Source: a virus. Taken from it: a stretch of 59,677 bases of DNA. The stretch is taken from the IMG/VR virus record IMGVR_UViG_3300025009_000014, positions 1 to 59,677 of that record; one strand, written 5' to 3'. The number at the start of each line of letters is the position of its first letter. The first letter of the stretch is position 1. Position numbers and translations under genes: made by a program. The notes under the pieces are model-generated. The model saw only the letters and a program-made list of their open reading frames with translations, made no database searches and was not told the DNA's origin. Positions 15,133 to 22,753 of this stretch are shown piece by piece.

Positions 15133-16893
15133 TTAAACAGATTCTGAAAACTTTCCGTAGGTAACATACAAAAACAAACCTATCCTTTTATAACTGACAA
15201 CAGAGTGTGCATTTGCCCCCGCATTAATATTTGCTGCAATGGGAGGGTTCCCGTCGATATACTTTGTCGTTAAACCTGAATTTTCAACCGCAGCAATCCC
15301 AAATCCACCGGTACCGTCTTGTATTATAACAATTTCACCGCTTTCCTGATCCGGTATGTTATTAATGCTTAACAATGTTACATCTGCCGTTAACGTAATC
15401 TGTGCCGATTTTGATTTACCGTGATCCATGACGGATTCTGTCGCATCGAATGTAATCGTTTTATTGATGTTGATACCTGTTTGATAATAGGCATTTACCA
15501 TATTGTTCAATATATTGCCGCTGATAAATGCATACGATAATTCCGTTTCGCCTCCTGCCGATCCTTCCGTTTCCTGATTGTAGTTAACAAGAAGCAGCTC
15601 ATTGTTGATCACTACCGCACACCCGTTTCCACCGTTCACATATCCTGCCCCGTTATGAGCATAATCGTGTAACAGGTATGGTAAATGATAACCGTCTGTT
15701 TTTATTGAATCAACCCCCGTTAGCAGGTAATCACGCAAATTTATCAATGTCAGCCTCCAATCCTGAATGTTCGTTCCGTCATTACGTATCCAATAATTGA
15801 TTGCAAGCCACTTTTCATTTTGAATCTCGATCACGTTCATCTGTGGCAAAACAGAACATGAATTCGTTACGGTACCCATTGTTATACCCACACCGTGCAG
15901 GTATGCATAGCCGCTTAAATGCTCTTTGTTGTTGATATTTGTCTGTGTGAGTGTTTCCGTGCCGTCTGCCCATGTTCTCCCGTAATCTTTCGATGTCATC
16001 ATAACAGGTACGTTATGGCCTGCCGGGTTCTCGACGGAAGACAATCTCATGATCATGATGAAGATACCGTCACCGCAATCCACCATAGATTGTTCCCCGA
16101 ACTCTTTCATGTCACCGGTATCGTTTATAAATGCCACCGAATAATCGGGATCCCATGTTTCCCCGTCATCCGTGCTTTCGGCCAGACAAACCGCACACCT
16201 TCCGACTTCCGATATCCTTACCCAATACGGTGTGACTAAATTCCCTGAATCGTTGTAAATCGCCTTGTTGTCAAAAAAGTATGGTTGATAAACAATATTC
16301 GGTATATCCGGGTTTACAATTTCATAAGGATCAGACCACGTGGTGCCTAAATCATCCGTATAGAGTATTTTTGATTTTGTTGCGGTAACATCGGGTTCGG
16401 TCCTATATTGATAAAACACCAATAAACGTCCCGTATTTGTGAACATTGCCGTCCAATTCCTACCGTAATCGGTTGTCGCCACTTTTGTCTGCGTCCCGGT
16501 TCCGTCCAATCCCGTCCATGTTTTTCCTTTATCCGTGGACTTCCTTAAAAAGAAGAATTGTGTCGCGGTCGTATGCGATGAATAAATACCGTAGCATGTG
16601 ATCAACGTACCGTCTTTCGGATTTCTTGTCACCCGCGGGATCATCAGATACTGGTTATCTCCGTCGGCTTGTGAATCATCCCAAAATGCAAGTGTGTCGG
16701 GGATGATATTTTCTTGGTATCCGGAAGTTAAATCGTACCAAACCCCGTCGATATACATCTGAACGGTATTTGTCGTACTGTTGTTGATCGTGTAATTATT
16801 CGTAATGTTTGTTAAATCATCCCTTTCATCTGTCGTGTATGTGGGATATGGAAATGAATTCGACGATGTTTTTTGCCATCCGTTGTTGCTCAT
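15133..16893 (-). CDS. Sialidase-like beta-propeller, likely receptor-binding spike
   Basis: A 586-residue protein. Four Asp-box motifs (SxDxGxTW type) stand at residues 119-126 (STDKGKTW), 179-186, 240-247 and 301-308, which marks a six-bladed sialidase-type propeller over about 65-460. The usual RIP motif is MIP here (LMIPRV, near 83-88), so the first catalytic arginine appears to be missing; it may bind rather than cut sialic acids or related glycans. The last 110 residues are a separate beta domain. An N-terminal stretch (1-60) rich in T and N could attach it to the virion. It lies beside the LamG protein. Confidence 0.82.
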   Translation of the reverse strand: MSNNGWQKTSSNSFPYPTYTTDERDDLTNITNNYTINNSTTNTVQMYIDGVWYDLTSGYQENIIPDTLAFWDDSQADGDNQYLMIPRVTRNPKDGTLITCYGIYSSHTTATQFFFLRKSTDKGKTWTGLDGTGTQTKVATTDYGRNWTAMFTNTGRLLVFYQYRTEPDVTATKSKILYTDDLGTTWSDPYEIVNPDIPNIVYQPYFFDNKAIYNDSGNLVTPYWVRISEVGRCAVCLAESTDDGETWDPDYSVAFINDTGDMKEFGEQSMVDCGDGIFIMIMRLSSVENPAGHNVPVMMTSKDYGRTWADGTETLTQTNINNKEHLSGYAYLHGVGITMGTVTNSCSVLPQMNVIEIQNEKWLAINYWIRNDGTNIQDWRLTLINLRDYLLTGVDSIKTDGYHLPYLLHDYAHNGAGYVNGGNGCAVVINNELLLVNYNQETEGSAGGETELSYAFISGNILNNMVNAYYQTGININKTITFDATESVMDHGKSKSAQITLTADVTLLSINNIPDQESGEIVIIQDGTGGFGIAAVENSGLTTKYIDGNPPIAANINAGANAHSVVSYKRIGLFLYVTYGKFSESV

Positions 16894-16916
16894 CGGCTGT
16901 TATTTATGGATTAATA

Positions 16917-17210
16917 TTATGGTGTTGTAATACTGATATTGGCATTTTCAAAGGTTGCCTCCACTACCGTTCCCGTCGCATCGATCACGAATTTTCCCCA
17001 TTCCCTTCCGTCGTTGCTTTCGCCTAAATTATAGCTTGATCCCGCCGGAAGGCTCCACGATCCCGTTTCCACGTTGCTGTCGTTGTAGCTTTTTATCGTG
17101 GCCGTCGCACTGCCCGTATTCAGGAACGAAACCCATGCCTGCCCTTTGTATAACGTGTATATGCCGTTGGTCACCGTCCTTGAATATACTGATTTGCTTT
17201 TAAAGTCCAT
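16917..17210 (-). CDS. Small beta-rich putative virion protein
   Basis: A 97-residue protein of alternating strands (GIYTLYKGQAWVSFL, then TATIKSYNDSNVETGSWSLP) with no membrane span. Its start overlaps the end of the muramidase gene by 11 bases. By position before the spike genes, it could be a spike base or a decoration protein. No family recognised. Confidence 0.6.
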   Translation of the reverse strand: MDFKSKSVYSRTVTNGIYTLYKGQAWVSFLNTGSATATIKSYNDSNVETGSWSLPAGSSYNLGESNDGREWGKFVIDATGTVVEATFENANISITTP

Positions 17211-17898
17211 TTGCTATTTTTTTAATGATTCCTTTCTTGTACATGATATATACCGCCGCTGCCGTCAGTATTATGATTGCAGTTATTATGGCAGCCTTCT
17301 TACCGCTTCCTGCTTTCGGCACTTCCGACATCAGTTTTTCTATCTTTGCCCCTCCCTGTCTGATCAGCGAGTTCGCATTATCCGTGCGCATCTCCACGGC
17401 AACGTCCACGAGTTTGTTCCTGTTGGTGATCCCGCTTTCTACCGCTTCGTTGAACTGTTCCGCGAACTTCTTGAACCATCCCGATCCGTTCCATGTCGAA
17501 TACACATAATTGAAAAACAACCTATTGTCTTTTTCTATTATTTTCTTCGATTTCTCGCTTAAATACCGTTCCGACAGTTTCTCATATTGCGGGTACATCA
17601 TTTCTGCAACCAATGCCTTCAGCTTCGGTCCGTAGCTCCCGCCCTTGTAGTTCCACTTCCATGTCTTTCTCGCTCCCGCTCCGTCGATGATCCCCCAAAA
17701 CTTCCTGCCTGCTTCCGTCGTGTTGATCGTGCCTCCGTTCAGACGGTCTATACCGAACATGGTTTCTCCCGATGCCCCGTAACGGCTGTCTTTTACCCTG
17801 CCGTCGTTCAGCATGTCGGGATGGTAATACCCTCCCTCCAGGTTGTCGATTATAAACGCGACTATGCGTGCGTAGTTATTTTTGGATAATACCTTCAT
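17200..17898 (-). CDS. Membrane-anchored muramidase (GH108-like)
   Basis: A 232-residue protein. The start FIIDNLEGGYYHPD followed by YGASGETMFGID matches the E-GGY...GGxTxxGI motif of GH108-type N-acetylmuramidases; the glutamate of LEGGY is the expected catalytic acid. Residues about 1-180 form the enzyme. A single span near 202-219 (IITAIIILTAAAVYIMY) and a basic tail follow. Known GH108 lysins are soluble; a C-terminal anchor instead suggests a virion enzyme held in a viral membrane that opens the wall at entry. It also could serve lysis. Confidence 0.82.
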   Translation of the reverse strand: MKVLSKNNYARIVAFIIDNLEGGYYHPDMLNDGRVKDSRYGASGETMFGIDRLNGGTINTTEAGRKFWGIIDGAGARKTWKWNYKGGSYGPKLKALVAEMMYPQYEKLSERYLSEKSKKIIEKDNRLFFNYVYSTWNGSGWFKKFAEQFNEAVESGITNRNKLVDVAVEMRTDNANSLIRQGGAKIEKLMSEVPKAGSGKKAAIITAIIILTAAAVYIMYKKGIIKKIANGL

Positions 17899-17900
17899 AT

Positions 17901-18083
17901 TTATTTTGCGAATACCCGGTTGATTAACGTGTTGATCAGGTTGCCTATCACCACTCCCGCGGTGATTGCCGCGAATATGTAGAGATAGTTCGACGGGTGA
18001 AGGTCACCCGTGACGTACATCTTTACCCCTTCTTCACCAACCAGGTTGTCCACGTATTCCATCACGCCTTTTTTCTTTTCCAT
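17901..18083 (-). CDS. 60-residue membrane protein
   Basis: A short protein with one span near residues 33-52 (LYIFAAITAGVVIGNLINTL) and a soluble N-terminal half. It is packed between the muramidase and the peptidoglycan-binding gene, sharing one base with the latter. A virion membrane protein or holin are both possible. Confidence 0.65.
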   Translation of the reverse strand: MEKKKGVMEYVDNLVGEEGVKMYVTGDLHPSNYLYIFAAITAGVVIGNLINTLINRVFAK

Positions 18084-18541
18084 TATGCTACCGTTGTTAG
18101 GTTAAACTGTTGTTTCATGTTATCGACATTGTACTTGATACGTTGGTAATAGTCTTCTTCCGTGTACGATGTCTTTAATCCCAATGTTTTCAGGGCTGTC
18201 TCTGTCTGTGATCCCCAATTGCCGTCTATTCCTATAAACCGCTTGTTGTTTTGGTCTTTTATCCAGAACGCGAGGTTGATATACTCTTGAAGCACTTTCA
18301 CTTCATCCCCCCTGCTGCCCTTGCTTAACGGGAATTTTGCGTTCCCGCTTCCGGTGTTGACGATCAATCCCGTCGGCCTGTTGTAAACGTCTTCCGTAGC
18401 GGAATCGCCCGTTTCTTTGCTGCCTCCCTTGAACCTGTTCAGCAATCCGGACAGTTTGTTGGATGTGTAAAGCCAAAATCCCCCTGCTATCGTCGCAAGG
18501 ATCAGCATCAGTACCAATGTGGTTTTTGTTGATTTTTGCAT
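18083..18541 (-). CDS. Membrane-anchored peptidoglycan-binding protein
   Basis: A 152-residue protein starting at ATG 18541; the frame continues upstream but that part overlaps another small gene. One span lies near residues 9-26. Residues about 72-125 match the PG_binding_1 fold: FPLSKGSRGDEVKVLQEYIN, then IGIDGNWGSQTETALKTLG. It should bind cell-wall peptidoglycan, next to the muramidase and the CHAP enzyme. I infer a virion part that docks to the wall during entry. Confidence 0.8.
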   Translation of the reverse strand: MQKSTKTTLVLMLILATIAGGFWLYTSNKLSGLLNRFKGGSKETGDSATEDVYNRPTGLIVNTGSGNAKFPLSKGSRGDEVKVLQEYINLAFWIKDQNNKRFIGIDGNWGSQTETALKTLGLKTSYTEEDYYQRIKYNVDNMKQQFNLTTVA

Positions 18542-18555
18542 ATCTTTTTTTTTAT

Positions 18556-18717
18556 TTATTGTGCCTTTTCTTCTTGGATTTCGCCCATCCGCTTCCCTTC
18601 TTTTTCTTCCGGGTTGAACTCTTTGGCCGTTTTTTTCTTTACCGCCCTGAAATACAGATACCCGCCTATTGCGGCCACTGCCAATACCGATCCCCAAATG
18701 ATTAATTTTCGTTTCAT
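18556..18717 (-). CDS. 53-residue membrane protein
   Basis: ATG at 18717 to TAA at 18556. One span near residues 5-23 (LIIWGSVLAVAAIGGYLYF), then a highly charged tail (KKKTAKEFNPEEKEG). The same layout as its neighbours and the tight packing (15 bases to the next gene either side) support it as a real virion-type membrane protein. Confidence 0.6.
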   Translation of the reverse strand: MKRKLIIWGSVLAVAAIGGYLYFRAVKKKTAKEFNPEEKEGKRMGEIQEEKAQ

Positions 18718-18732
18718 TGTCTCTGTTTTAGT

Positions 18733-19275
18733 TTATATAATTTGATTCAATTGTGTTAATTTCCGTCTCAATGTTTCGGGATCGATCAGTCTTACTTTCC
18801 TGAAATCTATGTAATCCCCCTTATACGGCCATATCACTTCATACTTCCTGTTGACCGTCGAAGGAGGGAGCATCATTGCTTCCGGCCGTCCGTTTTCGTC
18901 TATCCCCTTCACTTCTATCACCCCGTTTTTTTTCGGTATCTGCAGGCTCTTTACCGGAACGTGTGTCAGGTAATGCACGTGGAACCCGTTGTGCTTTCCC
19001 CCGCTTTTCACGATCACCGTGTCCGAACAGACCTGTTTTGCCGTTTCCAATACCTTGGGATATCGTGAAAGATCGAAATCAAAATCCAATACGACCGAGA
19101 ACGTGTTCCTGAACACCTGTGTACCCGCCAACATCGCAAGGTTGTCCCTCGGCCCTATGTCTCGGGGTGCGTATTTCCGATAATTCCAGAATACTTCGGT
19201 TGCGGCCTTTTGCCCCGCTTTGCACGGAAAAAACGACAGCATCCCGTAGTATTGCCGGATATCGGTCTGGTTCAT
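18733..19275 (-). CDS. Stand-alone Prim-Pol (AEP) domain protein
   Basis: A 180-residue protein matching the bifunctional primase-polymerase N-terminal domain. Visible motifs: VVLDFDFD (62-68, catalytic acids), KSGGKHNGFHVHY (90-102, nucleotide binding), VIEVKG (119-124, third acid) and MMLPPSTVNRKYEVIWPY (135-150). Usually this domain is joined to a helicase; here it stands alone. Its place inside the virion-like block, between CHAP and membrane-protein genes, is odd. It could prime replication or be carried in the particle. The key residues seem intact. Confidence 0.78.
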   Translation of the reverse strand: MNQTDIRQYYGMLSFFPCKAGQKAATEVFWNYRKYAPRDIGPRDNLAMLAGTQVFRNTFSVVLDFDFDLSRYPKVLETAKQVCSDTVIVKSGGKHNGFHVHYLTHVPVKSLQIPKKNGVIEVKGIDENGRPEAMMLPPSTVNRKYEVIWPYKGDYIDFRKVRLIDPETLRRKLTQLNQII

Positions 19276-19278
19276 GGC

Positions 19279-19383
19279 TTAAACTTCTTGGGTTTGAGCT
19301 TTCTTGTGCTTTTTGGCATACATGTAACCTGCAACCACTAACGCGAGCAACACCGCATACAGAATCATTTTTTTGTTTTTCAT
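19279..19383 (-). CDS. 34-residue membrane peptide
   Basis: ATG at 19383 overlaps the stop of the CHAP gene (ATGA), and the frame ends at TAA 19279. One span near residues 6-22 (MILYAVLLALVVAGYMY), then a basic tail KKHKKAQ. The coupling and the shared layout argue that it is real despite its size. Confidence 0.6.
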   Translation of the reverse strand: MKNKKMILYAVLLALVVAGYMYAKKHKKAQTQEV

Positions 19384-20018
19384 ATCGCTTTTTTTATGTG
19401 AATAAATCCTCTTAATCTTAACCCGTTCGTATTTGTCCAATCGTATTTTCTTTCCATCTGCCCCACTTCTATTCCTTCCCTGCCTCCCGAATCGTTCGTG
19501 TTGCCTTCTATCGTCGCGAACGTGTCTTTGTTTGTTTTTTCTACTATCCCTATGTGTCCCTGATACGTAGGCATCCCGTTCTGATACTTTTGCCAGATCA
19601 CGAGATCGCCTTTTTTGGGTGCTTTCGTGATCTCGAACAGCCCAGATCCGTCCTTTGCAAAATTGTCAAAGGTTGCCTGTGTGCTTGGCGTGATCAGCCT
19701 GTCCACCAATTCTTCGTGCCGTCTGCCTACTTTCTTCATTACCACCATTTTTACAAACGATGCGCACCATGCAGCCGAATTCCTGAAATCACCGTACTCG
19801 CGCATCAGCCTGTCGAACTCTTCGTTCTCGAATCCCATGTTGCCGGCTATCTCCCTTTCTCCCGTCCACTTTTTCGCAAACCTTACGAACTTGTTTTTGC
19901 GGATCATGTAATAAACGAGCATTGCCGCACCCAATGCCGAGAATATCGCGAAACCGACGGCTATCTGCGGGTGCTTCTTTACCGTTCCGACTATATTTTT
20001 TGAGAACTCTTTTATCAT
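19380..20018 (-). CDS. Membrane-anchored CHAP amidase/endopeptidase
   Basis: A 212-residue protein. One span lies near residues 18-38. Residues about 78-205 form a CHAP-like NlpC/P60-fold domain: catalytic Cys85 in AAWCASF, GDLVIW strand near 137-142, His155 in QGHIGIVE, and IEGN near 170-173 as the third residue. The enzyme would cut peptide parts of peptidoglycan. It is the second wall enzyme of the virion-like block after the muramidase, again with a membrane anchor. Confidence 0.82.
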   Translation of the reverse strand: MIKEFSKNIVGTVKKHPQIAVGFAIFSALGAAMLVYYMIRKNKFVRFAKKWTGEREIAGNMGFENEEFDRLMREYGDFRNSAAWCASFVKMVVMKKVGRRHEELVDRLITPSTQATFDNFAKDGSGLFEITKAPKKGDLVIWQKYQNGMPTYQGHIGIVEKTNKDTFATIEGNTNDSGGREGIEVGQMERKYDWTNTNGLRLRGFIHIKKAI

Positions 20019-20022
20019 CCCC

Positions 20023-20739
20023 TTATCTCAAACCCAATTTTAAAAACCGTGCCTTCAACTCTTTGTCGAGGTCGATGCTCCACGAATCGTCCGCTATCTC
20101 TTGCGCCAATGAATCTTCCTTGCCGTCGGCATGTTGATAGTCGCTGAACTTGTGGTACACGTATTCAAAATCTTGATCCGACAATCCGTAAAGCTCGTCA
20201 TACAAAGCATCATCCGCTCTCCCCAACGCATGCACGTCCTTGAATATGGAATAGGCGAGGTTGTCGAGTTTGCGGTTGTACATTTCGGGGTTGTCTATCA
20301 CGGTCTGCTTGTTCTGGATGATGTCGTCGAACTTCGTGAAGTCTTCATCCAGCCGTTCCTGTAAATCCAACAACAGGTCGGAACCGTACAAGCCTTTGTA
20401 TGCTTTCGCTATTTTCTTGAAATTCTCGGCTTTCACATAATCCCTTCCGACGGACAATACCTTCGATACGTCCGCGCTCGATTTTAAAGCCCCCCGAACC
20501 GTATTCACGGCACTCGAAAACGGTTTGAATATCGAAAACTTGGAATCGATCCTTCCTTCGGGGTACAATGCGTTGAACAGCCTTTGGGCAGCCGTGATGT
20601 TTTCGTCACCGTATGCCTGTCTCGCAAGTTTCGCACGCCTCATGTCCGCGAGTTTTTTTCCCATGTAGGTCAAAAAGATTGCCGTCGCGATCCCGATCAG
20701 GATCAGGTGCTTTGTCTTTAGGTTAAACCTGTTCTCCAT
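20023..20739 (-). CDS. Membrane-anchored helical protein
   Basis: A 238-residue protein with an N-terminal span near residues 11-25 (LILIGIATAIFLTYMG) and a long charged helical body. No enzyme motif or known family. It overlaps the next upstream gene by 17 bases and ends 4 bases before the CHAP gene. Probably a virion membrane-associated protein, judged by company. Confidence 0.6.
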   Translation of the reverse strand: MENRFNLKTKHLILIGIATAIFLTYMGKKLADMRRAKLARQAYGDENITAAQRLFNALYPEGRIDSKFSIFKPFSSAVNTVRGALKSSADVSKVLSVGRDYVKAENFKKIAKAYKGLYGSDLLLDLQERLDEDFTKFDDIIQNKQTVIDNPEMYNRKLDNLAYSIFKDVHALGRADDALYDELYGLSDQDFEYVYHKFSDYQHADGKEDSLAQEIADDSWSIDLDKELKARFLKLGLR

Positions 20740-20992
20740 TGTCGTCCCTTTTTATTTGCTGCATCCCGATAAGCAGTTTCTTGATACCGGCTATCTCCGT
20801 CTTTTGCTTTCCGAACGTCCTGTTCATCGAACGTATGACGATAAACGTCACCACTCCCAATAACACGAGCGTGACTATGATCGTCCCCTTGGCCATTCCC
20901 AATGCGAACTTTCCCGTGTCGGTCTTCTCCAATTTGGCCACATCGTCACCGATGCTACCGGCCATGCCGATTCTTAACAGTTGTGCTATCAT
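20723..20992 (-). CDS. Small membrane protein
   Basis: An 89-residue protein. A small head contains GMAGSIGDDVAKLEKTDTGK, one span lies near residues 36-55 (IIVTLVLLGVVTFIVIRSM), and a basic tail follows. It overlaps both neighbours (4 and 17 bases), a sign of a compact co-translated operon. Confidence 0.6.
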   Translation of the reverse strand: MIAQLLRIGMAGSIGDDVAKLEKTDTGKFALGMAKGTIIVTLVLLGVVTFIVIRSMNRTFGKQKTEIAGIKKLLIGMQQIKRDDNGEQV

Positions 20993-21261
20993 GATACGAT
21001 GTGGTTTACTATTTGTTCATAGTTCGTCAGGTCATCTGCCGTCATTTCGTCGGATTTGTACCTGTAATGCACGCTCTCGATCAGATCGAAGACCTTGATC
21101 TTGATCCGTTCGATTTTGTCCGTGTTTACTTTTTGGCTTGCCGGCTGTGCGGATGCCCTGTACTTTTCGACGGCTTTCTTCTCGAAGTGTTTCTTCAAAA
21201 AGTAACCTGCAGTCAATCCGACGAGTATCCAGATTACGGTTTTACGATTGAGATTCATCAT
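20989..21261 (-). CDS. Small membrane protein
   Basis: A 90-residue protein with a span near residues 7-22 (VIWILVGLTAGYFL) followed by a basic stretch (KKHFEKKAVEKYR) and a helical soluble domain of about 50 residues. It overlaps the small gene upstream by 20 bases. No family recognised. Confidence 0.6.
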   Translation of the reverse strand: MMNLNRKTVIWILVGLTAGYFLKKHFEKKAVEKYRASAQPASQKVNTDKIERIKIKVFDLIESVHYRYKSDEMTADDLTNYEQIVNHIVS

Positions 21262-21397
21262 TTTTCAAGAGTTTTCTTTGTACCTTGATCGAATAATAGG
21301 CGTTCACCGCCAATAATACTGCCGTCACTACGGTCAATACGGACATTGCTATCCTGACTTTTTTGTTTTCCAATAAATCGGTGATGTTCAGTTTCAT
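21242..21397 (-). CDS. 51-residue membrane protein
   Basis: ATG 21397 to TAA 21242. One span near residues 16-32 (IAMSVLTVVTAVLLAVN), with charged ends. It sits one base after the gene at 21399 and overlaps the next by 20 bases. It fits the pattern of tiny virion membrane proteins. Confidence 0.6.
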   Translation of the reverse strand: MKLNITDLLENKKVRIAMSVLTVVTAVLLAVNAYYSIKVQRKLLKNDESQS

Positions 21398-21398
21398 C

Positions 21399-21851
21399 TT
21401 ACTGCTTTTTTTTGATGACTAATTTTGATAATGTTATGCCGGCAAGCATCCCTGCCAGTGTGTAACCGATCAGTCCCGTCGGCTGTTGGTTCGTCCTTTT
21501 GGCCGCCCAAAAACCTGCCGCGCCCAATCCCAATGAGATCAGGATGTCTTTTGTCGTAAGCCCCACTCCCATAAGGTTGATGCTTTTGTCAAAAAACTTC
21601 TTGGTTTGCTCTGCCGTTACCTTCGCGCCTTCTTCGTCGGGCCATCCGCCCCCGCCTCCGCTTGTGACGGGTGCATCTACGACGGGTTCGTTTTCGTTCA
21701 CGTCGGCTGTTGCCGATGTATCCACGGGTATGTCCGTATTGACATCATCCCTTGCGGTATCACCGCCCGTGGATGTATCTGCTATCGGATCAACCGTCAC
21801 AGGTTCGTCGTTTACAACGACGGAACCCGTATTGATGTCGGTTGTTGGCAT
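21399..21851 (-). CDS. Membrane protein with acidic disordered head
   Basis: A 150-residue protein. Residues 1-70 are acidic and low in complexity (T, D, V, P repeats and a GGGGG linker near 65-69). Two spans lie near 100-117 and 126-145, ending in KLVIKKKQ. The acidic head may contact a basic partner on one face of the membrane. It is followed 4 bases later by another membrane gene. Confidence 0.62.
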   Translation of the reverse strand: MPTTDINTGSVVVNDEPVTVDPIADTSTGGDTARDDVNTDIPVDTSATADVNENEPVVDAPVTSGGGGGWPDEEGAKVTAEQTKKFFDKSINLMGVGLTTKDILISLGLGAAGFWAAKRTNQQPTGLIGYTLAGMLAGITLSKLVIKKKQ

Positions 21852-21854
21852 GGC

Positions 21855-22088
21855 TTATTTCCCCATATTGATGTACCCTTTTTTCTTTGCCCACAAAAAG
21901 GCCAAGGTACCGAGTACCCCTATGATTGCTCCCCATACAAAACCCTTGGCGATTTTTTGGTTTTGTGTCATGCCGATTTTTTCGGTTGCCGCCATGAAAC
22001 GTTGTTTCACGCCTTTCGGCTCGATCTTCACTTCTTCGGGCATCGTGGTATCTACCACGGTTTCGTTTACATTGATGTCTTCTTCCAT
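21855..22088 (-). CDS. Small membrane protein
   Basis: A 77-residue protein with an acidic head (MEEDINVNETVVDTTMPEEV), one span near residues 49-67 (GFVWGAIIGVLGTLAFLWA) and a lysine tail. The head resembles that of the preceding gene product in composition (VNE, VVD), so they may share an interaction surface. Confidence 0.6.
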   Translation of the reverse strand: MEEDINVNETVVDTTMPEEVKIEPKGVKQRFMAATEKIGMTQNQKIAKGFVWGAIIGVLGTLAFLWAKKKGYINMGK

Positions 22089-22093
22089 TTTTT

Positions 22094-22753
22094 CTATTTT
22101 TTAAGGTTGATAATTAAATGATACGTGTTCCTGATAAAGCATGACGAGACAAACCCGCCATCCTGTTCGTTGTATATCGATAAGCCCGACAATATCTCGC
22201 TTGTCACGGCCATCAGTTTTTTGTTGTAGTTGCCGTCTTCCTGTAAATTTGTTTCTGCAAGGATGTTGAATATTCTTTTGAGCATGTTGGTTTCCGTCGA
22301 TTTGTCGCCCTTGCGGATCCCTTCGTCCCCGCAGTTCGATCCCGTTACTTCCCTGAAATCCCTGTTGCCCCGGCTTCTCGCAAACATGATGTTGAAGTTG
22401 CGGATAAAGGTCCTGTTCACGGCATTGTCGTAAAATATGTTGTCGGTGTCTTCATCCAATCCCGCGGCAACCCTGAAAAAATAATCGTCTGCCGCGCCCA
22501 CTCCCGCGAAATATTTTATTCCCGCTATCTCGTTGCAGTTTTCCTCGAATTCCCGCAAATCGTCGTCGGTTTCGTTGAAAGAGATGGTCTGTCTCCCTTC
22601 CGGTTCGGGTTGCGGTTGCGGTTGGTTGTCCGGTAACGGTTCGGGTTGCGGTTCATCGCCTTTTGCAGGTTTTACCCTGTTGCGGTACCACATGACCGCG
22701 ATCGCGATCAATACGCCTATGATTAAACCTTTGATGAATTTTTTGTCTGTCAT
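22094..22753 (-). CDS. Membrane-anchored protein with proline-rich linker
   Basis: A 219-residue protein. An N-terminal span (about residues 8-22, IKGLIIGVLIAIAVMW) is followed by a P/E/Q linker (PQPEPLPDNQPQPQPEPEG) and a compact soluble domain (about 60-219) with two cysteines. No known fold recognised. The rod-like linker suggests that the domain stands away from the membrane. It overlaps the jelly-roll paralogue gene by 4 bases. Confidence 0.62.
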   Translation of the reverse strand: MTDKKFIKGLIIGVLIAIAVMWYRNRVKPAKGDEPQPEPLPDNQPQPQPEPEGRQTISFNETDDDLREFEENCNEIAGIKYFAGVGAADDYFFRVAAGLDEDTDNIFYDNAVNRTFIRNFNIMFARSRGNRDFREVTGSNCGDEGIRKGDKSTETNMLKRIFNILAETNLQEDGNYNKKLMAVTSEILSGLSIYNEQDGGFVSSCFIRNTYHLIINLKK

